From assembly GCF_900110105.1 (NCBI RefSeq), contig NZ_FOCL01000004.1, positions 887,215 to 951,214 on the forward strand: DNA of 64,000 bases, given 5' to 3'. The position numbers and the translations under genes are program-made. Positions 8,955-17,800 of the stretch are shown here, piece after piece. Every line of letters begins with the position of its first letter. The stretch's first letter is position 1. The notes under the pieces were generated by a model that worked only from the letters and a program-made list of their open reading frames with translations, was not told the DNA's origin and made no database searches. This stretch comes from Mucilaginibacter gossypiicola. Its GTDB lineage: Bacteria; Bacteroidota; Bacteroidia; Sphingobacteriales; Sphingobacteriaceae.

Positions 8955-9301
8955 ATCGCGCTGAATTATTAAAGATGGCTTAGATTATGGTTTATAATTT
9001 TACAGATGAATTGTAACCACACAACTTGATGAAGTAAAGGAAATGGAATTCTATGAATTAAGGGCTAGTAAGGGTTACCATCGTAAGTTAGGAATTTTTC
9101 CTCTTGCTCCTATTTCCAAGGCACGAATGTATCATAGAATGTAAATAAGTTGAGAAATATGTACATGGTTTAAACCATGTGTAAAATCTTTTTCTTGTGG
9201 AGTACCTTCAGTGATGCGGTTAAAAGGTGCGCGGGCGAAAAAGTAAAGCGGTTAGTGCGCAAGCAGGTTTAATTGATTGTCAACTTATTAATTATCATAA
9301 A
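8955..9301. other. divergent intergenic region
   Basis: 347 bases between the HTH gene and the cold-shock gene. It holds the palindrome listed separately and a 33-codon plus-strand frame (9043-9144, starting MEFYELRASKGYHRKLG) that has an AAAGGA stretch just before its ATG but no recognised homologue. The last 120 bases should form the long cold-shock mRNA leader. Confidence 0.4.
9163..9180. promoter_or_regulatory. 18-bp perfect palindrome
   Basis: ACATGGTTTAAACCATGT is self-complementary over all 18 bases. It lies 209 bases before the HTH gene and 122 before the cold-shock gene, in a position suited to a dimeric regulator. Whether the adjacent HTH protein binds it is inference. Confidence 0.5.
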
Positions 9302-9493
9302 ATGAAACAAGGAACAGTAAAGTTTTTTAATGACACAAAAGGGTTTGGATTTATCACACCTAGCAATGGTGGAGGCGAAATTTTTGTTCACTCTACAGGG
9401 CTGATTGACAACATTCGCGAAGAATGTATTGTCAGTTTTGATGTTGAAGAAGGTCTCAAAGGCCCCAAGGCAGTAAATGTAAAAGTAGCTTAA
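9302..9493 (+). CDS. cspA: cold-shock domain protein
   Basis: A 63-residue single cold-shock domain that binds single-stranded RNA and DNA and melts secondary structure. RNP1 (KGFGFITP) and RNP2 (EIFVHSTG) are intact. The frame extends 25 codons upstream, but the ATG at 9302 gives the canonical start MKQGTVKFFN. It has no partner genes and is followed at once by a terminator, so it is monocistronic. A second copy lies at 22997-23191 with the same layout. Confidence 0.95.
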   Translation: MKQGTVKFFNDTKGFGFITPSNGGGEIFVHSTGLIDNIREECIVSFDVEEGLKGPKAVNVKVA

Positions 9494-9512
9494 TTCACTA
9501 TAACTTTATGTG

Positions 9513-9545
9513 AAGCACCTCTCTTAATAGAAAGGTGCTTTTTTA
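9513..9545 (+). terminator. intrinsic terminator of the first csp gene
   Basis: AAGCACCT pairs with AGGTGCTT around a 12-base loop, followed by a T-tract. Confidence 0.9.
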
Positions 9546-9880
9546 TTATTTTAATTTAACGGTCACCCTCCTCAATAATTTCGTACCAGGCATGGCCAAT
9601 GGCACGTTTTTTAAACTCTCAAACGCATTTCCTTCTAATTTAGGCCATTTTTACAAAAACCCGTCAAAATCCCTGGCGACCTGAGGTAAATAGCTTACAA
9701 AGAAACAGATCGAAAAATCCATTTAATAAAACAACTTGTAGCCTATGTCGAACACTTCACCGTTTTATTAATAGCAAATCCAGTTGTTTGTTCCTTAAAT
9801 TACCTTCGTTATTTTTTTTTATTATTTTACGAGGCTTTGGACATGGTTTTGTAATAACTGAACCATTAAGCTCGCAGCAT
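9546..9880. other. intergenic region
   Basis: 335 bases before the receiver gene. A frame from 9788 runs into that gene but encodes a hydrophobic, non-conserved lead, so I treat the stretch as leader. No other feature is visible. Confidence 0.4.
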
Positions 9881-10243
9881 ATGTCAAAAAAAATTCTGGT
9901 CATTGACGACGATGAGGATATCCTCGAAATACTGAACATCGTGTTCCAGGAATCTGGGTACGATGTTGTCTTATCCAACACGGGCGAGGCTGCGGGATAT
10001 ATCCAGGTGATCCACCCGGATCTTATTTTGCTGGATGTAAATATTGTAGGGTCCGGAAAGTCGGGATCGGAGATTTGCAGGGAAATCAAATCTAATTACG
10101 AGACTGCAAGTCTGCCGGTGATGCTGGTTTCGGCAGAAACCGATCTTGACCTGATCGCTGCAGGTTGTGGCGCTAACGCTTTTGTCAGGAAACCATTTGA
10201 TATCTACGAGTTATTGATGCATGTTAAACAATACCTATCTTAG
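9881..10243 (+). CDS. stand-alone receiver-domain response regulator
   Basis: A 120-residue CheY-like receiver with no output domain. Residues are in place: the acidic pair in ILVIDDDED, the phospho-acceptor Asp in DLILLDVNI, the switch Ser in PVMLVSAETD and the Lys in FVRKPFD. The ATG at 9881 is chosen because the receiver fold begins there. No kinase gene is adjacent. The downstream DUF892 gene is 18 bases away and probably cotranscribed, so the receiver may act in the same stress response. Confidence 0.9.
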   Translation: MSKKILVIDDDEDILEILNIVFQESGYDVVLSNTGEAAGYIQVIHPDLILLDVNIVGSGKSGSEICREIKSNYETASLPVMLVSAETDLDLIAAGCGANAFVRKPFDIYELLMHVKQYLS

Positions 10244-10261
10244 CAGAAAGAAATTATAGCT

Positions 10262-10792
10262 ATGATGGAAAAACAACCTGGTGGCCACGCTCATAAAATC
10301 AGTTTGGCGAAAGAAGAACTGAAGTCGTTTTTTATTAGCCACCTCAATAAAATCTATGCAGCGAAAGCACATCTGGTTGCAAACCTTCCGGTAATCGCCG
10401 CTGAGGCCCATTTTAAGGATCTCCGGCATGCCATCACAGAAACGGTGGAGGACGTAGAAAAACAAATGGCAAGGATGGAACTGATCTTTGCTTTACTCGA
10501 CAGCAGTATCGATCCTGGGAACTTCGGCGGATTAGCCGGTTTGGTAGATGATGCTTTTAAGGATATCAAACTGCACGCAAAAAAACACGAGTTACGCGAT
10601 ATGTCCATTTTGTTTTATCTGCACAATATTGAAAGCATGGAAATGGCATCATTTCAGATTCTTCAGATAGCGGCGGTCAAATTGAAAAATAACCAGATTA
10701 AACAGTTAATCCGGGAGAATTACGATGAAGCCAAAGCTGACAGGACGTTAATGCTGCTTATTGCTGCGAAGTACGTCACTTCAGTGGCATAG
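10262..10792 (+). CDS. DUF892 ferritin-like protein (YciE/YciF type)
   Basis: A 176-residue all-helical protein of the DUF892 family. It matches in layout: a short N-terminal segment, the helix LKSFFISHLNKIYAAKAHLV, the ITETVEDVEKQMARMELIF helix with acidic residues that line a di-metal site in relatives, and later helices. YciF-like proteins are induced by osmotic and general stress, and their biochemical role is unsettled. The conserved Glu set is only partly visible here, so metal binding is uncertain. The gene follows the receiver gene by 18 bases. Confidence 0.7.
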   Translation: MMEKQPGGHAHKISLAKEELKSFFISHLNKIYAAKAHLVANLPVIAAEAHFKDLRHAITETVEDVEKQMARMELIFALLDSSIDPGNFGGLAGLVDDAFKDIKLHAKKHELRDMSILFYLHNIESMEMASFQILQIAAVKLKNNQIKQLIRENYDEAKADRTLMLLIAAKYVTSVA

Positions 10793-11242
10793 AAATTACT
10801 TGATTTCTGCTGTTTGAGGCTGTTTTTGTCTTTAAAAAAAGTCATACAAAAGGTTGCCTGATTTGATAATGATATTCATATGTACAAAAAAACAGATAGT
10901 AAGGTAGAAAAAAAAGCCTCATTCGAGGCTTTTCTTCATAGGTAGATTGATATATGATGGTCAGGCGATCGGGCCTGTGAATGGTAAGAGCATGAACAAA
11001 TTGTAATGTGCCTCATTATGAACAATTTTAGCGAACCATCAGTCTCGGCAAACAGGCAGGTAATGTTATTTTATGCAGACTCGGTTTCTTCATTGTTAAT
11101 ATAAATGATGCCTATGTTGTTCATTATGCCAATTCCGTGCCATTCACCCTCATTATCCTGATTCGTGGTAGTTGGAAGTTGTATTCGGCTGCTTACCTTA
11201 AAAATAAACACCGTTGCGCCGGTGTAGCACACACATAGGCCC
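10793..11242. other. intergenic region
   Basis: 450 bases containing the terminator at 10911-10934. A roughly 50-codon minus-strand frame ends at 11071 (last residues IIYINNEETESA). It looks protein-like, but it has no clear start or ribosome-binding site and I do not call it as a gene. Confidence 0.4.
10911..10934 (+). terminator. intrinsic terminator
   Basis: AAAAGCCTC and GAGGCTTTT pair around a four-base loop (ATTC). This suits termination of the receiver-DUF892 transcript, and the A-tract upstream would allow minus-strand use as well. Confidence 0.8.
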
Positions 11243-11271
11243 TTTCAAAAAGCCTGGTGGTCACCAGGCCC
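11243..11271 (-). terminator. intrinsic terminator overlapping a stop codon
   Basis: On the minus strand the stem is GCCTGGTG-AC-CACCAGGC, or six pairs with a six-base loop, followed by TTTTT. The stop codon of the 28-residue gene lies in the middle of the hairpin. Confidence 0.75.
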
Positions 11272-11347
11272 AGTCATCGTCATTCCGGCGAAACAAAATA
11301 AGTGCCGCAGCTACCAGCAGCAGGGTTAGCAACGTTTTGGTGATCAT
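11261..11347 (-). CDS. 28-residue membrane peptide
   Basis: A very short gene reading MITKTLLTLLLVAAALILFR followed by RNDDDWAW. Its ATG overlaps the stop of the preceding gene by one base (TAATG) and follows an almost perfect ribosome-binding site (AGAGGAGGAATA). The peptide is one hydrophobic helix with a basic-acidic C-terminal tail ending in Trp-Ala-Trp, and an intrinsic terminator begins at its stop codon. Strong translation signal, coupling and immediate termination together argue that it is a real gene. Function is unknown. Single-helix peptides of this size often regulate a larger membrane protein. Confidence 0.7.
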   Translation of the reverse strand: MITKTLLTLLLVAAALILFRRNDDDWAW

Positions 11348-11637
11348 TATTCCTCCTCTAAGTTTTTTTGCCTGAATGTTTCCAATGCAATCAGCTTCAT
11401 ATTGTTACCCAGTTCTTCCAGCTTGCAGCATTTACTGCGGATCTTTTCCGGCAGGGCGTCAACGGTTTCGATGAGGTCGATATGGAAAGGGCAACGGTCG
11501 TCGATTGTTGGGTTGCCATCCAGGCTATCAAATAAATCGTAGGCTGATTGCCGGTCAAACCCCAGGTTAAATTCTCCGAAGGGTTCATAACTCCTGGGTG
11601 TTTTCAGGCTCATTAATAAATAAAACGGTGATTCCAT
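11347..11637 (-). CDS. hypothetical protein upstream of the membrane peptide
   Basis: A 96-residue protein without a recognised domain. The sequence is mixed and soluble-looking, with an acidic C-terminus (FRQKNLEEE) and two Cys in KCCKLEEL. A start at Met9 (MSLKTPRSYEPFGEF) is also possible, and neither has a strong ribosome-binding site. Its stop is shared with the start of the 28-residue gene, so the two form a coupled pair. It lies downstream of Hsp20, separated by a hairpin at 11649-11670 that may allow partial read-through. Confidence 0.6.
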   Translation of the reverse strand: MESPFYLLMSLKTPRSYEPFGEFNLGFDRQSAYDLFDSLDGNPTIDDRCPFHIDLIETVDALPEKIRSKCCKLEELGNNMKLIALETFRQKNLEEE

Positions 11638-11648
11638 GATGACTAATT

Positions 11649-11670
11649 ACGGCCCCGGTTTGGGGCCGTG
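11649..11670 (-). terminator. GC-rich hairpin after hsp20
   Basis: ACGGCCCC and GGGGCCGT pair around GGTTT. The T-tract follows on the plus strand rather than the minus strand, so termination of hsp20 may be only partial. A near twin stem sits at 50049-50073. Confidence 0.6.
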
Positions 11671-11691
11671 TGGTTTTTACGGTCAGTGGGC

Positions 11692-12132
11692 TTATTTAAT
11701 TTCAATCTGTCGGCGTACGATTTTAGCTTCCTCTCGTTTGGCGATATCGATCTTCAGCACGCCATCGGTATATGACGCTTCGATGCTTTCCGCGTTTGCA
11801 CTATCCGGAAGTGTGAATGAGCGAACCCATGAACTGTAGCTGTATTCGCGTTTACTATAGTTCTTTTGATTGCTGTTGCGCTCGCTCTGTTGCTCCACCG
11901 AAACGTTCAGTACGTTGCGGTCAAGATTCAATTTGAAATCATCCTTTCGCAGCCCTGGCGCAGCCAGTTCCACGTGGTAATGGTCTTCAGTTTCACTAAT
12001 GTTGGCCGCAGGCACACGACTGGTCAGACGGTCGTTAAAGAAATTGTCATTAAAAAAAGAATCAAATACGTCATTAAAGCCTGGCATTAATGAACGACTG
12101 TTTTTAGCGGGATTGAATTTAACCAATGTCAT
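11692..12132 (-). CDS. Hsp20/alpha-crystallin small heat-shock protein
   Basis: A 146-residue ATP-independent chaperone that holds unfolding proteins. The alpha-crystallin domain runs from about residue 42 (PAANISETEDHYHVELAAPG) to the C-terminal strand (DGVLKIDIAKREE). A short Phe-rich N-terminal arm (DVFDSFFNDNFFNDR) and an IEI tail (RRQIEIK), both used in oligomer assembly, are present. A strong site (AAGGAGGAAAAG) precedes the ATG. Confidence 0.95.
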   Translation of the reverse strand: MTLVKFNPAKNSRSLMPGFNDVFDSFFNDNFFNDRLTSRVPAANISETEDHYHVELAAPGLRKDDFKLNLDRNVLNVSVEQQSERNSNQKNYSKREYSYSSWVRSFTLPDSANAESIEASYTDGVLKIDIAKREEAKIVRRQIEIK

Positions 12133-12646
12133 AGGTCTTTTCCTCCTTAATAAATTAATGATTTGAAACTTATAATGTTAATTAAACTGGTCATGGGAGA
12201 TCAAGCCGTATGCCAATTACGAAAACTGCGTTCGATGCTGCAAAAATTTCAGTTTTTATGAAAAATTTACAGCATCCCAATGTCAAAATTTCGCTGCGCT
12301 GATATTTCCGACGTAAAACCTTGTTTCAATGACGCAGGGCATGGACCGACGACGATCCGGTAAGGGACCACTTTAGATAAAGCATTGGCGTCATTTAATA
12401 CGCTCGTCCGCTAAGCGTTCGAAAGGATGGCTTGTTTAGCATCTGGCTTCATCAGACAGGCTCAGTGTCCCATAGTCTTTGCGGTGGGACTCAGTGCTGT
12501 TTCTTTTGGATGTTCTGCAACGTTGGCGCTGATTAAACATTGACTTCCGTCCCTTGATATGTTTTTGGCAGATCGTATGCTAAGCCGTTTTTATCAAATA
12601 AAGTTGCCACTGTAGAGATCCGAATTCCCCAATGAATTTACTTTGC
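12133..12646. other. intergenic region
   Basis: 514 bases between two minus-strand genes. I see no credible frame, hairpin or repeat. The end next to hsp20 should hold its promoter. Confidence 0.4.
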
Positions 12647-13030
12647 TTATTCGCTGATCAAGGAATCAATTCGTTTCGTGAGATATTCAAGATCAAAAGG
12701 CTTGGCGACAAACGCATCCCAGCCGTAGTGTCCCAAAGAGTCGATAACCCGCTGGTGGGCTGACAGCATGATGACCGGGATATGTCCCGTTGTACGATGT
12801 TTCTTAAGCTGGGCGCAATATTCACCGCCGTTTATGCCGCCTAACAGATAATCGATTAATACCAGGTCTGGTTGTTGTGCTTCGGTCAGGGCGATAATGT
12901 CGGTGACCGTGTCGTAAGCAGCTACTTCATAGCCGGCAGTGGTTAACCATTCGCTCAGGATTTCTAAAATATCCTGATTGTCTTCCAAAATCAATATTTT
13001 TTTAAGTGTTTCGTTGATTGCTTTATTCAT
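12647..13030 (-). CDS. stand-alone receiver-domain response regulator
   Basis: A 127-residue CheY-like protein. The acidic cluster is LILEDNQD, the phospho-acceptor is in DLVLIDYLLGG, the switch Ser in PVIMLSAHQ and the Lys in AFVAKPFD. There is no output domain. It lies divergently from the phytochrome gene, 283 bases away, so it is a candidate phosphorylation partner of the large kinase encoded downstream of that gene. Confidence 0.9.
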   Translation of the reverse strand: MNKAINETLKKILILEDNQDILEILSEWLTTAGYEVAAYDTVTDIIALTEAQQPDLVLIDYLLGGINGGEYCAQLKKHRTTGHIPVIMLSAHQRVIDSLGHYGWDAFVAKPFDLEYLTKRIDSLISE

Positions 13031-13313
13031 TTAGTAACCACATTCGCGTTTTGGAAGCTATAACAATAAGCCCTAGGGTTTGTTTAAAAATCCAGATTGC
13101 AAAACCATTTTGTGCTGCAGGTGTTAAATTGGTCGGAATTATTCATCGGAATACTCCCATGTGTTGTATTATAAGGCAAAATTCTTTCCTTTCCGGGAAA
13201 TTAATATTTTAGCCCTGCATCTGCTGAACCTGGATATTAATCATGATGTCGGCCTGTGTGTGCTTAATTGCGATACAATTACAGGTAAGTGCCGGTTAAA
13301 AACGATATGCTTG

Positions 13314-14834
13314 ATGGCTAAGAAGAAAACTTACGATTCGGAATTTTGCGGCAGTCTGCCCCTGAACTACATCAATGTGGTTCAATCTTACGGTTACCTG
13401 CTTGTCCTTGATCAGGTCAGTTTTCATATTCTCCAGCTCAGTGAAAATTGTACGGATTTGTTTCAGGAAGATTTTCATGAAATTACGGGTAAGGAATTGG
13501 GAAAGTTTGCTGATGTGGAACAATTAAAGGATTTGCAGCGACGCTTTGCCGGGCGTTCTAAAGAAAAAATCCCCCTGACGCTGAACATCTCCGGCCGGCG
13601 GCTGTTGGCGCTCGCCCATTTCAAAGACGCTCTTATCATACTGGAGATCGAAGGCGCTGACCAGCCGGTTGAACGCTCTTTCACCAATGTTTATGAGGAA
13701 GTAAAATATGCCATGGCAGCTATCGAAGCTGCAGAAACCATAGAAGATGCCAGCCGGGCAGCCGTCCATGAACTACGAAAAATAACCGGGTTTGACGGGG
13801 TAATGATGTACCGATTTGACGAAGATTGGAACGGAAAGGTTATCGCAGAGGAGAAAGAAGGAGATTTGGAACATTATCTGGGGCATACTTTCCCCGCGTC
13901 GGATGTGCCTAAACAGGCGCGCGAGCTATATCTGAAAAATTCTTACCGTTTGATTCCCGACCGGGAGTATCTGCCGGTACGGCTTTACCCGGTGATTAAT
14001 CCGGTTATCAACGCTTTTATCGATCTTTCCGACTGCAATCTGCGCGGGGTAGCCGCCGTGCACCTGGAGTATTTGAAAAATATGAATGTGGATGCATCTA
14101 TGTCCATACGCGTCATATACAATAATACGCTCTGGGGACTGATCGCTTGCCATCACCAGACACCGCATTATTTAAATTTTGAGTTGTGTTCGGTATGTGA
14201 GTTGGTCTCTTCTGTGATTTCCAACCGCATAACCGCAATCTTAAATAAGGATGTTTTCGAGCGGGAACGCGAACTGCAAAGGCAGCAAACCGGTTTGATA
14301 GCCCAGGTTTACGCAGCACAGGACGTGCTTGCCGGATTGATGCCTGAACAAGGCATCCATTTCATGACCGCATTCCGGGCGACGGGAGCAATTGCCGTTT
14401 ATCAAGGTATTTATCATGTTACAGGCGATGTTCCTGAAAAGGACACAGTTGAAAATTTAATGCTTTGGCTCCAAAACAAAAATACGGACGGTGTTTTTAG
14501 TACCGATCAACTGCCGGAGCTTTTTGACGAAATCGTTCCTTTTACAGCCATTGCCAGCGGCTTAATGGCCATCCCGATTGATAAAGATCGCGGTGATTAC
14601 CTGCTCGCATTCCGTCCTGAAGTGGTGCAAACGATCAACTGGGGCGGCGATCCGGGAAAGACGATCAATTTTGATCCTGACGGTACAAAGTATCATCCGA
14701 GGGCCTCCTTTAAAATATGGAAGGAACAAGTTTACCAAACTGCCGAGGCCTGGAATAAACAGGAATTGGATACGGCGGAAAACCTTCGCGCATTTATTTA
14801 TGAGTTCAAAACAAAACAAGCTAATTATAATTAA
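13314..14834 (+). CDS. bacteriophytochrome photosensory core without output domain
   Basis: A 506-residue red/far-red photoreceptor core of PAS, GAF and PHY domains. Cys12 (FCGSLPLNYINVV) aligns with the biliverdin-binding Cys of DrBphP-type proteins (CxxxP followed by QPHG; here CGSLP followed by QSYG). GAF features are the HTFPASDVPKQARELY signature and HLEYLKNMNVDASMSI with LWGLIACHH. The PHY tongue is marked by YHPRASFKIWKE. The protein ends after PHY with no kinase. An in-frame extension to 13161 has no homology, so the ATG at 13314 is preferred. Three bases separate its stop from the CheB-CheR-kinase gene, which is the likely output. Confidence 0.9.
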   Translation: MAKKKTYDSEFCGSLPLNYINVVQSYGYLLVLDQVSFHILQLSENCTDLFQEDFHEITGKELGKFADVEQLKDLQRRFAGRSKEKIPLTLNISGRRLLALAHFKDALIILEIEGADQPVERSFTNVYEEVKYAMAAIEAAETIEDASRAAVHELRKITGFDGVMMYRFDEDWNGKVIAEEKEGDLEHYLGHTFPASDVPKQARELYLKNSYRLIPDREYLPVRLYPVINPVINAFIDLSDCNLRGVAAVHLEYLKNMNVDASMSIRVIYNNTLWGLIACHHQTPHYLNFELCSVCELVSSVISNRITAILNKDVFERERELQRQQTGLIAQVYAAQDVLAGLMPEQGIHFMTAFRATGAIAVYQGIYHVTGDVPEKDTVENLMLWLQNKNTDGVFSTDQLPELFDEIVPFTAIASGLMAIPIDKDRGDYLLAFRPEVVQTINWGGDPGKTINFDPDGTKYHPRASFKIWKEQVYQTAEAWNKQELDTAENLRAFIYEFKTKQANYN

Positions 14835-14837
14835 CGC

Positions 14838-17800
14838 GTGGCCAGGCAGACCTTAACATTTTCTGAAGGAAGAGCAAACGACCGATATATCGTGGCCATT
14901 GGGGCATCAGCAGGCGGCCTTGAAGCGATTCACGAATTTTTTGACCACATGCCTGAGAATTCTGGGTTCACTTTTGTAGTTATTCAGCATTTGTCCCCGG
15001 ATTACAAAAGCCTGCTCGCTGAATTGGTGGCCAAGCATACGCGCATGAAGGTTGTGGAAGCGGCTAATGACGAGAAGCTGCAGCGGAACTGTGTTTACAT
15101 TATGCCGACAAAAAAACTGATGACCATTAAAGGAAATCAGTTGAAACTAGTGGATAAAGTAAAAGATAAGACACCCAACACCGCGATAGATACCTTCTTT
15201 TTCAGCCTGGCCAAAGAAAAGCGCGACAAAGCGGTTGCAATCATTCTTTCGGGCACGGGCACCGATGGGACCAAAGGTATAGAAGCAGTTAAAGAAGCAG
15301 GAGGCATGGTCATGGTACAGGAACCTGCATCCGCGAAATTTGACGGCATGCCCAACAGCGCTATCACTTCCGGCAACGCCGATTTTATTTTGCCGCCCGC
15401 TAAAATGCATCTGGAACTGCACCACTTCGTCCAGCAAAAATTTGCGCCCGAACTGGCACCTGATCAGTTGGACGACAACCTGATGAACGAATTGTTTCAG
15501 TTAGTTAGCCAGAACAGCGACCAGGATTTTAACTTATATAAAACGCCGACCATCCTCCGCCGAATCGCCCGGCGTATGGCTGCGGTAGAAGTCACAAATA
15601 TCAGGGACTATGTGGCGCTTCTTCACCAGGACGCCGGGGAAGTAACCTTACTTGCCAAAGATTTCCTGATTGGGGTCACCAAATTTTTTCGTGATAAGGC
15701 GGCATTCGAAGTATTGGCCAAAGACATTATCCCGGAACTGATCCGTCAGAAGCAGGAAGGTGACCTGCTTAAAGTCTGGGTTTGTGCCTGCAGCACCGGG
15801 GAGGAGGCTTACTCTGTCGCGGTGTTGATCAACGATTGTTTAATGCAGGCCGGTAAGAGCCTGGAGGTAAAGGTTTTTGCGACCGACGTAGATGAGAAAA
15901 GCATCGAGATCGCGGGGAGGAATATTTATCCGCTGGCAGTGGCTAAAGAAATACCTCCCGCCTTACTCAAAAAATATTTTGTAAAAGACCGCAAAGGCTA
16001 TTCTGTTATTCCCTCTATCCGTAAACAGATCGTGTTCGCGCGGCACAATGTGATTAAATCGCCGCCCTTCATTAAAAACGACCTGGTGACCTGCCGCAAT
16101 ATGTTGATCTATATGAATAGCCTCCTGCAACAAAAAGTAGTGGCTACGTTTCATTATGCACTTAATAATGGTGGTTTTTTGTTCCTGGGCTCCAGCGAGA
16201 ATGCAGCCAGTATAAAGGAAGGAATAACCGAGATCAGCAGCAAATGGAAGGTCTATCAGAAATCGGGGACGATCAGTTACGGCCTGCATCATACCTACAC
16301 GGCAGCTACGCCATCGTTGAAAGTACCGGAGAAAAAAGTGGCCAAACTTGTTTCGCAAGTAAAAACCATAGAACACGATTTCCTGGAGCTGGTCACCGAA
16401 GAATTTGATGCCGTTGCTATTTTTATTGACAAAAGCTTCACGGTCAGGGATACTATAGGTAGTTACCGCAGGTACCTGAATTTACCTGAGAAAAAGCTGG
16501 ACCTGAATATCCTCAACCTGGTAGGCCGGGATGTGGCGCTGTTATTGAATACCGCCATCCGCCGGGCATGGAAAGAGAATAAAAAGACCTATTTAAATAA
16601 AATCCGTGTTAAAAGGGAATCAGAGGAAATGTTCCTGCAGATCACTGTAAAACCTCCCGTGGACAATGGCTCCGACGCTCGCACCTTATTGATGTTCACG
16701 GAAACGCAGGCGGAGCCCGGAACAAAAGAAGGCATTGCTCTGCCGGTCATGGGGACAGCGCAACAGCAAGAGCATATCCTCGAAGTGGAAGCCGAACTGA
16801 ACGAAACCCGCGCCAATCTGCAAATGGCGATGGAGGAGATGGAAACCACCAACGAGGAGTTGCAATCCAGCAATGAAGAATTGCTGTCGGCAAATGAAGA
16901 GCTGCAATCAGGTAATGAAGAGCCGCAAAGCCTGAACGAGGAACTACATACACTGAACACCGAACATCAAGTCAAGATTCGCGAATTGGTTGAACTGAAC
17001 GATGACCTGGACAACTATTTTAAGAGCACTGACATCGGCCAGATCTTTATCGACGCCGGCATGCGAATCCGTAAATTCAATCCGGCGGCTGTGAAGATCG
17101 TTAACCTGATCGAGGCGGACGTAGGGCGACCGATCAGCCATATTTCCAGTAACATTCAATACGACCAGCTGGTGAATGATATCCATACGGTATTGTCAAA
17201 TGAACGGGTAGTAGAAAAAGAGGTCAGGGTAAAAGATGGTAAGAACTACCTGATGCGCATTATGCCTTACATCCGGAAAGATAAACAGCGGGACGGGGTG
17301 GTGATCACCTTTATTGATATTTCGGTGGTAACGGAACTGAATAATATAATTTCCGGCGTATTCAATGCCAGCTCGGCTGCAATCCTCGCTTTCAAGGGAG
17401 AACGCAACCACACCGGCAAGATCACTGATTTCAAATGTATCGCTTATAACAGCGCTGCATTAGCTTTGTCGGAAAAGCAGGCGGAGCAGATGGATGAACA
17501 ACCTTCTGTCAAGGCTTTCGCTGATCTGTATCAAACCATTACTTTTGAACAGTTTGCCAAGGTGGCGGAGGGCGGAAAGCCATTGCAAACCGAGCTTCAG
17601 ACTGTTAACAATCAGTGGTATCAGGTCGTTACAGCTAAAATGGACGATGGCTTCGTGATTAGTCTGACGGACATAAGCGACAGGCGCAATGCGGAACAAA
17701 AACTACGCAAGAATTATCACGAACTGATTACAGCCCGAGAGGGCCTGAAAACCTTAAACAATCAGTTGGAGGACCGGGTTTTTGAGCGTACACGCAAACT

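Noticed and set aside
11071..11235. About 50-codon minus-strand frame ending in NNEETESA
   Set aside because: Protein-like but with no clear start or ribosome-binding site and no recognised family.
13161..13313. Upstream extension of the phytochrome
   Set aside because: No similarity to the phytochrome N-terminus; the chromophore Cys lies just after the chosen Met.
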